NCBI GenBank assembly: GCA_013695855.1
Contig: JACCZR010000008.1
Coordinates: 1-9,479, forward strand
Direction of reading: 5' to 3'
Length of the DNA stretch: 9,479 bases
Source: Thermoleophilaceae bacterium
GTDB taxonomy: Bacteria > Actinomycetota > Thermoleophilia > Solirubrobacterales > Thermoleophilaceae
Shown here: one piece after another, positions 5,997 through 9,479 of the stretch
How positions within the stretch are numbered: position 1 is the first letter of the stretch
Layout: each line of letters opens with the position of its first letter
The notes under the pieces: model-generated
The model's database searches: none
Told to the model about the DNA's origin: nothing
The model's input: only the letters and a program-made list of their open reading frames with translations
Position numbers and translations under genes: made by a program

Positions 5997-6683
5997 GTGC
6001 AGACAACCGCCCGGCGGGGCTCGCCCGAACAACGATCGGGCTCCGCTTCGGCGGTAGGAGCCCCGCGCCGTCTCGACGGCGAGAAGGCGCGGGGCATCGT
6101 CGAGGCGATGCGCTCGAGCGTCGCCACCCGCGGCGCCGCCGCTTCGACCTTCGACCACGTGGCTCGCGAAGCCGGCGTCTCGCGGGGGCTGCTGCACTAC
6201 TACTTCGGCTCCAAGGAGCGCCTGCTGGTCGAGGTCGTGCGCCACGACTGCGACGAGCGGGTGGCCGCACTCGAAGCGCAACTGGATGCGGCAGGCTCGC
6301 CCGAGGAGATCGTGGGCGCCTTGGTGGAGCAGCTGAGGGCCTTCCTCGAGGACGACCCCGGCTCGCCCGCGGTGGTGTACGAGATGCTGAGCGCTTCCCG
6401 CCGCTCCGAGGAGATCCGCGTGGAGCTGGCCGAGCTCTACCGTCGCTGGCGCACGCAGCTGGCCGAGGCCCTGCGGGTCAAGGAACGCGAGGGGGTTGTG
6501 AGCCTGGACGCGGAAGCCGAGTCGGTGGCCGCGGTGATCTTCGCGCTCGGCGACGGCGTGGGCATGCAACTGCTCTCCGATCCCGATTGGGACTCCCGTC
6601 CGGCCCTGGAGCTGGGGGCGCGGACCGCCAGGCGGCTCCTCACCGCGGCGGCGCGTGACGCACTCACACTTCGCCCCGCGTAA
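5997..6683 (+). CDS. TetR/AcrR family transcriptional regulator
   Basis: This is a 228-aa one-component regulator. After a disordered lead of about 26 residues, the TetR_N domain covers about 27-80, with the helix-turn-helix 'TFDHVAREAGVSRGLLHYYF' (51-70) and the following 'GSKERLLVEVV'. The remaining 150 residues are helical and ligand-binding, of the BetI-like C-terminal type. GTG at 5997 is preferred because GGAGG (5987-5991) sits 5 bases upstream; a GTG at 5985 would add 4 residues without a better site. A short dyad, TGAGG-N6-CCTCA (5981-5996), overlaps this start and could be an autoregulatory operator (weak). Regulators of this class often repress an adjacent transporter. Here the next gene is a broken MMPL remnant, so the regulator may have lost its main target or may now act elsewhere. 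The ligand is unknown. Confidence 0.9.
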   Translation: MQTTARRGSPEQRSGSASAVGAPRRLDGEKARGIVEAMRSSVATRGAAASTFDHVAREAGVSRGLLHYYFGSKERLLVEVVRHDCDERVAALEAQLDAAGSPEEIVGALVEQLRAFLEDDPGSPAVVYEMLSASRRSEEIRVELAELYRRWRTQLAEALRVKEREGVVSLDAEAESVAAVIFALGDGVGMQLLSDPDWDSRPALELGARTARRLLTAAARDALTLRPA

Positions 6684-6684
6684 A

Positions 6685-7211
6685 GCGGCGGTGGCGATGA
6701 ACCTGCTGTCGGTGGCGGCGGCCTACGGCGTCCTCGTGGCGATCTTCCAGTACGGATGGATCGACGGTTCCTCGGCTTCCAGTCGCTGGGCTACATCAAC
6801 ACGATCACCCCGCCCTTCCTCCTTGCGATCGTCTTTGGCCTCTCGATGGACTACGAGGTGTTCCTGCTCTCGCGCATCCGCGAGCGTTACGCCGTCACGG
6901 GTGACAACAAGCTGGCCGTGGCCCAGGGCCTGCGGGCCAGCGCGGCCACCATCTCCAGCGCGGTCCTGATCATGGTGGCCGTGTTCGCGGTGTTCGCCGG
7001 CACGGGCGTGCCGTCCATAAAGGAGATCGGCCTGGGCCTGGCGGTGGCCATCGCGCTCGACGCCACGCTGGTGCGCCTCGTGCTCGTACCCGCCACCATG
7101 GAGCTCATGGGCAGGTGGAACTGGTGGCTGCCGAAGCCGCTCGAGCGGGTGCTGCCGCGCGCCGGCTTCGAGGGCTCGCGGGCCGTGACTCAAGGCTCCG
7201 GTGCCGGGTGA
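6685..7211 (+). pseudogene. MMPL/RND-family transporter, 3' remnant with frameshift
   Basis: Two frames together encode the C-terminal membrane part of an MMPL exporter. The first frame gives 'AVAMNLLSVAAAYGVLVAIF' and then 'QYGW' (about 6688-6756). The next frame gives 'RFLGFQSLGYINTITPPFLL', 'FGLSMDYEVFLLSRIRERY', 'SAATISSAVLIMVAVFAVF', 'GLGLAVAIALDATLVRLVLV' and 'NWWLPKPLERVLP' (about 6760-7165), ending at TGA 7209-7211. The frames meet near 6755-6762; the change equals loss of one base. MMPL proteins are normally about 700-800 aa, so the first ~500 residues, with the first membrane bundle and periplasmic domain, are absent. Homology begins at the end of the TetR gene (6681), which suggests a deletion between regulator and transporter. 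The second frame could begin at ATG 6756 and give a 151-aa four-helix fragment, but an active pump is not possible. The frameshift alone could be a sequencing error; the truncation cannot. Confidence 0.82.
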
Positions 7212-7609
7212 CGCTGCCCCACTGGCGCCAGGGCACGCCCGCCGTGCTCTGTGTCGCCGGACCGCACGCGATCCCGGTCTCGACGGCGGTGCGCCTGGGC
7301 GACCACCGCCTGGCCTTTGCCCTGGGCCAAAGGCGCGAGGCGCTCGAGCGCCTGAGAGCGGACCCGCGAGTCGCGCTCTGTCTGTTGGGCACCGAGCTGG
7401 CCTTCACAGCACACGGCACGGCCGCCGTGGTACGCGACCCCCTCGAGGCAGCGCCTGTGGTGGGTGTCGAGCTCAGCGTCGAGCAGGTGCAGGATCACCT
7501 GGCCGACGGAAGGACGGAGATGCTCGACGGCGCGCGCTGGCGCTGGCTGGACCCCAAGGCCGCCGGCGCCGACCCAGCCATCGCGGCCGAGCTGGCCTCA
7601 CTGACCTGA
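7208..7609 (+). CDS. Pyridoxamine 5'-phosphate oxidase-fold (split-barrel) flavin/F420-binding protein
   Basis: This 133-aa protein opens VTLPHWRQGTPAVLCVAGPH. It continues 'AIPVSTAVRLGDHRLAFALG', 'QRREALERLRADPRVALCLL', 'TAHGTAAVVRD' and, late, 'RWRWLDPKAAGADPAIAAEL'. This strand order, with the 'R..AL..LRADPRVAL' segment, is the small single-domain PNPOx-like split barrel, which binds FMN, F420 or haem. Actinobacteria have many such proteins and most lack an assigned substrate. GTG at 7208 is chosen because it overlaps the MMPL-remnant stop in GTGA and gives the normal length; an ATG at 7115 would add residues wholly inside the remnant and without homology. AAGG at 7192-7195 is a weak, distant ribosome site. 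The stop (7607-7609) faces the glyS stop with one base between them. Confidence 0.8.
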   Translation: MTLPHWRQGTPAVLCVAGPHAIPVSTAVRLGDHRLAFALGQRREALERLRADPRVALCLLGTELAFTAHGTAAVVRDPLEAAPVVGVELSVEQVQDHLADGRTEMLDGARWRWLDPKAAGADPAIAAELASLT

Positions 7610-7610
7610 C

Positions 7611-9005
7611 TCAGGAGATGAGCTTCGGCGAGCGCCAGGGCTCGTGCAGGCGGCGCTCCAGATCGGCCACCAGCTCGCCGGCAGAGATTCGCGACTGCTC
7701 CAGCGAGTCACGGTCGCGCAGCGTGACGGTGTCGTCCTCCATCGTCTGGTGGTCCACGGTCACGCCCCAGGGGGTGCCGATCTCGTCCTGGCGGCGATAG
7801 CGCTTTCCGATCGAGCCGCCGGTGTCGAACTCCGCGGGCATGCGCCTGCGCAGCTCCTCGTAGATCGCGCGCGCTTTCTCGGGCTGGCCGTCCTTGTTGA
7901 CCAGCGGCAGCACTGCGGCCTTGACCGGGGCGAGGCGGGGGTGCAGCCGCAGGACCACGCGCTCACGGCCCTCGACCTCCTCCTCGTCGTAGGCGTCGAC
8001 CATGAAGGCCAGGGTGCCGCGATCTGCGCCCGCGGAGGGCTCGATCACGTGGGGGACGTAACGCTCGCCCGTGCCGGGGTCGACGTAGTCCATCTTCTCG
8101 CCGGAGTGCTCGGCGTGCTGGGTGAGGTCGAAGTCCCCGCGGTTGGCGATGCCCTCGAGCTCCGACCAGCCCATCGGGAACAGGTACTCGATGTCCGACG
8201 TGGCGCTCGAGTAGTGCGAGAGCTCGTCGGCGCCGTGGGGGCGAAGCTGCAGGTGGTCGGGCCGCAGGCCGAGGTCGGTGTACCAACGCATGCGGTCCTC
8301 CATCCAGCGCTCGTGCCAGATCTCGGCCTCGGCCGGCGGCACGAAGAACTCGATCTCCATCTGCTCGAACTCGTAGGTGCGGAAGATGAAGCTCTGGGTG
8401 GTGATCTCGTTGCGAAACGCCTTGCCCACTTGGGCGATGCCGAACGGGGGTCGCTTTCGCGCGAACTGCAGGACGTTCTTGAAGTTGACGAAGATCCCCT
8501 GCGCGGTCTCGGGCCGTAGGTAGACCGTGGAGCCCTCCTCGGCCACTGGTCCCACGTGGGTCTCGAACATGAGGTTGAACTGGCGCGGCTCGGTGAGCTC
8601 ACCGCCGCACTGCGGACAGTGAAGCTCCAGCGGGGCTTCGCCCCCCTCCGCGCCGCCTTCGGCGACGACCCCCCGATTACTGGCCTCGCGCAGGTGGTCC
8701 TCACGCCAGCGCCTCTTGCAGTCGCCGAGGCACTGAACCAGCGGGTCGGTGAAGCCGGCCAGGTGGCCGCTGGCCTCCCAGGTGCGGGGGTGCATGAGGA
8801 TCGCGGCGTCGAGGGCCACCACGTCGTCGCGCTCCTGGAGCACCGAGCGCCACCACTCGGCCTTGACGTTGCCCTTCAGGAGCGTCCCGTAGTGGCCGTA
8901 GTCGTAGACCGAGGCCATGCCGCCGTAGATCTCAGAGCTCTGGAAGATGAACCCGCGCCGCTTGCAAAGAGCGACGATTTTCTCCATCGTGACGGCCTCG
9001 GACAC
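7611..9005 (-). CDS. glyS: Glycyl-tRNA synthetase, single-chain class II type
   Basis: This enzyme (464 aa from GTG 9005; 458 aa from ATG 8987) charges tRNA-Gly in the cytosol. Numbered from the internal ATG: 'MEKIVALCKRRGFIFQSSEI' then 'YGGMASVYDYGHYG' is the family start. C86/C90 ('CLGDC') and C124/C127 ('CPQC') form a zinc-type insert. 'RPETAQGIFVNF' (158-169) precedes class II motif 2, 'FRNEITTQSFIFRTYEFEQM' (191-210). 'PSAGADRGTLAFMVDAYDEE' (317-336), followed by 'RLHPRLAPVKAAVLPL', spans motif 3 and the entry to the anticodon-binding domain, which contains 'YRRQDEIGTPWGVTVD'. This is the alpha2 type, not the GlyQ/GlyS two-subunit type. GTG 9005 is favoured because a TAGCGT box lies exactly 7 bases upstream (leaderless start); ATG 8987 is the alternative, with GAGG 8 bases upstream. 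The same frame is open to 9191, but that part is compositionally different and crosses another promoter. Confidence 0.96.
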   Translation of the reverse strand: MSEAVTMEKIVALCKRRGFIFQSSEIYGGMASVYDYGHYGTLLKGNVKAEWWRSVLQERDDVVALDAAILMHPRTWEASGHLAGFTDPLVQCLGDCKRRWREDHLREASNRGVVAEGGAEGGEAPLELHCPQCGGELTEPRQFNLMFETHVGPVAEEGSTVYLRPETAQGIFVNFKNVLQFARKRPPFGIAQVGKAFRNEITTQSFIFRTYEFEQMEIEFFVPPAEAEIWHERWMEDRMRWYTDLGLRPDHLQLRPHGADELSHYSSATSDIEYLFPMGWSELEGIANRGDFDLTQHAEHSGEKMDYVDPGTGERYVPHVIEPSAGADRGTLAFMVDAYDEEEVEGRERVVLRLHPRLAPVKAAVLPLVNKDGQPEKARAIYEELRRRMPAEFDTGGSIGKRYRRQDEIGTPWGVTVDHQTMEDDTVTLRDRDSLEQSRISAGELVADLERRLHEPWRSPKLIS

Positions 9006-9031
9006 CCCGGGGACGCTATAGCGTGATCGCG
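9006..9031. promoter_or_regulatory. Symmetric divergent promoter between glyS and the 38-aa ORF
   Basis: ACGCTATAGCGT (9013-9024) is a perfect 12-bp palindrome. It yields a TAGCGT -10 box on the plus strand (9019-9024) and on the minus strand (9018-9013). Each is followed by exactly 7 bases and then a start codon: ATG 9032 on plus and GTG 9005 on minus. A second palindrome, ATCGCGAT (9026-9033), overlaps the plus start. No good -35 hexamer is visible either way. Confidence 0.5.
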
Positions 9032-9148
9032 ATGGTCCGGACGGCCTTTCGCCCCGTGCGCCACGTCGCCGCGTGGCTGTTGTGGCACGCAGCCGGCGTT
9101 TCGCTGCTCGAGGACCTCGAGCAGCCGCGCCCGCCGGCCTCGTCCTGA
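9032..9148 (+). CDS. Possible small protein, 38 aa, unknown function
   Basis: ATG 9032 to TGA 9146-9148 encodes MVRTAFRPVRHVAAWLLWHA, then AGVSLLEDLEQPRPPASS. It has a basic start, an amphipathic or hydrophobic middle (VAAWLLWHAAGVSLL) and an acidic then Pro-rich end. About nine in ten third codon positions are G or C, as in real genes of this window. It has a TAGCGT box 7 bases before the start and no ribosome-binding site, which fits a leaderless mRNA. It contains a perfect 10-bp hairpin (9103-9125). I do not recognise it. It may be a true small protein or a leader peptide ahead of the zinc-ribbon gene. Confidence 0.4.
   Translation: MVRTAFRPVRHVAAWLLWHAAGVSLLEDLEQPRPPASS
9103..9125 (+). 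repeat. Perfect 10-bp inverted repeat inside the 38-aa ORF
   Basis: GCTGCTCGAG (9103-9112) and CTCGAGCAGC (9116-9125) pair across a 3-base loop (GAC). In RNA this is a stable hairpin. No T-run follows, so it is not a typical terminator. It lies about 20 bases before the promoter of the zinc-ribbon gene. Confidence 0.6.
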
Positions 9149-9184
9149 AGGAGTCGTTTGGCACTCCTATACTCGGAGTGCCGA
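9145..9184 (+). promoter_or_regulatory. Promoter of the fmdB-like gene with CIRCE-like (HrcA) operator
   Basis: CTGAAG (9145-9150) and TATACT (9168-9173), 17 bp apart, form the promoter. The -10 box is enclosed by a perfect inverted repeat, GGCACTCC-N7-GGAGTGCC (9160-9182). Seen as TTGGCACTC-N9-GAGTGCCGA (9158-9184), it matches the HrcA operator CIRCE (TTAGCACTC-N9-GAGTGCTAA) at 15 of 18 arm positions with the correct 9-base spacer. Repressor binding here would block the promoter and cover the start codon. Confidence 0.65.
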
Positions 9185-9479
9185 TGCCCATCTACGAGTA
9201 CCGCTGCGACAAGGGCCACGAGTTCGAGGTCTTCCAGCGCATGAGCGAAGACGCTCTCTCCTCGTGCGAGAAGTGCGGGGCTTCTGCGCAGAGGATGCTG
9301 TCGGCTCCAGCAGTCCACTTCAAGGGGTCGGGCTTCTACACGACCGATTACGCGACCAAGAAGGGCAAGGACAGCTCGCCCGCGCCCGATACGAGCAAGT
9401 CGAGCGACACAAAGACCAAGAAGTCCGAGTCGTCGTCCTCCTCTTCTGCCTCGAACGGCTCGAACAGCAGCGACTCCTC
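9184..9479 (+). CDS. FmdB-family putative regulatory protein, zinc ribbon (3' end outside window)
   Basis: 98 residues are visible and the frame is still open at the right edge. MPIYEYRCDKGHEFEVFQRM is the FmdB/CxxC_CXXC_SSSS-type zinc ribbon. The ligand set is C8 and H12 (a C-x2-G-H variant in place of the first CxxC) plus C28 and C31. It is followed by the family hallmark 'VHFKGSGFYTTDY' (44-56) and then a low-complexity Lys/Ser/Thr tail. The founding member was proposed to regulate formamidase and amidase genes, but the role of most homologues is unknown. The start is ATG 9184, with GGAG (9175-9178) 5 bases upstream; a GTG at 9178 would add two residues. Its promoter is overlapped by a CIRCE-like inverted repeat, suggesting heat-shock control. 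Confidence 0.88.
   Translation, partial: MPIYEYRCDKGHEFEVFQRMSEDALSSCEKCGASAQRMLSAPAVHFKGSGFYTTDYATKKGKDSSPAPDTSKSSDTKTKKSESSSSSSASNGSNSSDS

Noticed and set aside
6697..7211. Programmed frameshift joining the two MMPL frames into a working protein
   Set aside because: No slippery heptamer or downstream pseudoknot is evident at 6755-6762. The N-terminal two thirds of the transporter is missing anyway, so decay is the simpler reading.
7605..7615. Palindrome CCTGACTCAGG over the convergent stops of the PNPOx-like gene and glyS
   Set aside because: Two TGA stops facing each other around one base produce most of this symmetry. The stem is only 5 bp with a 1-base centre, so it cannot form a terminator hairpin.
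7644..8519. A long plus-strand open frame opposite glyS
   Set aside because: It is antisense to well-conserved synthetase motifs, has no promoter or ribosome site, and shows no recognisable domain.
9006..9191. A 62-residue N-terminal extension of glycyl-tRNA synthetase
   Set aside because: The frame is open but Arg-rich and unlike the family. It would run back through the divergent promoter, the 38-aa ORF and the fmdB promoter.

Overview
The window is high-GC DNA (by eye close to 70%, with third codon positions almost always G or C). It looks like an ordinary chromosomal stretch of a free-living actinobacterium. The gene mix suggests the Thermoleophilia/Solirubrobacterales side of the phylum: a YhfI-like metallo-hydrolase behind a tiny four-cysteine protein, a Lys/Ala-rich single-pass membrane protein, an FmdB-type zinc-ribbon protein with a Ser-rich tail, and a single-chain glycyl-tRNA synthetase. 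That placement is inference from protein style, not from a marker gene.

Layout. (a) 1-1081, minus strand: an NAD(P)-binding, atypical-SDR protein (YbjT/NmrA-like) overlaps by 4 bases a truncated SRPBCC-fold gene that runs off the left edge. (b) 1082-1265: a divergent intergenic region with three short dyads, one of them lying in a 20-bp promoter spacer. (c) 1266-2306, plus: a 71-aa four-cysteine small protein, then a YhfI-like metallo-beta-lactamase-fold hydrolase. (d) 2307-2450: a structured spacer with a 22-bp imperfect tandem repeat and two copies of a 13-bp GC palindrome, ending in a promoter that appears to make a leaderless mRNA. (e) 2451-5338, plus: Hsp20 and the Lon protease, overlapping by 4 bases, form a proteostasis operon. 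(f) 5396-5887, plus: a conserved-looking single-pass membrane protein of unknown function, followed by a strong intrinsic terminator (5917-5952). (g) 5997-7609, plus: a TetR-type regulator, a decayed 3' remnant of an MMPL transporter gene, and a PNPOx-fold flavin-binding protein. (h) 7611-9005, minus: glycyl-tRNA synthetase, whose stop lies one base from the convergent PNPOx stop. (i) 9006-9479, plus: a probable 38-aa ORF and an FmdB-family zinc-ribbon gene cut by the right edge.

How it fits together. Two loci point to protein quality control: hsp20-lon, and the fmdB-like gene, whose -10 hexamer sits inside an inverted repeat closely resembling CIRCE, the binding site of the heat-shock repressor HrcA. 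If that is right, the zinc-ribbon protein belongs to the HrcA regulon here. The second regulatory point is a 12-bp palindrome at 9013-9024. It supplies a TAGCGT -10 box on each strand, in each case exactly 7 bases before a start codon (GTG for glyS, ATG for the small ORF), so it reads as a symmetric divergent promoter for leaderless mRNAs. The hsp20 start has the same TANNNT-N7-start geometry. The TetR/MMPL stretch looks like an efflux locus whose pump has been lost by truncation and frameshift. No tRNA, rRNA, CRISPR array, insertion sequence or complete novel multi-gene system was seen.
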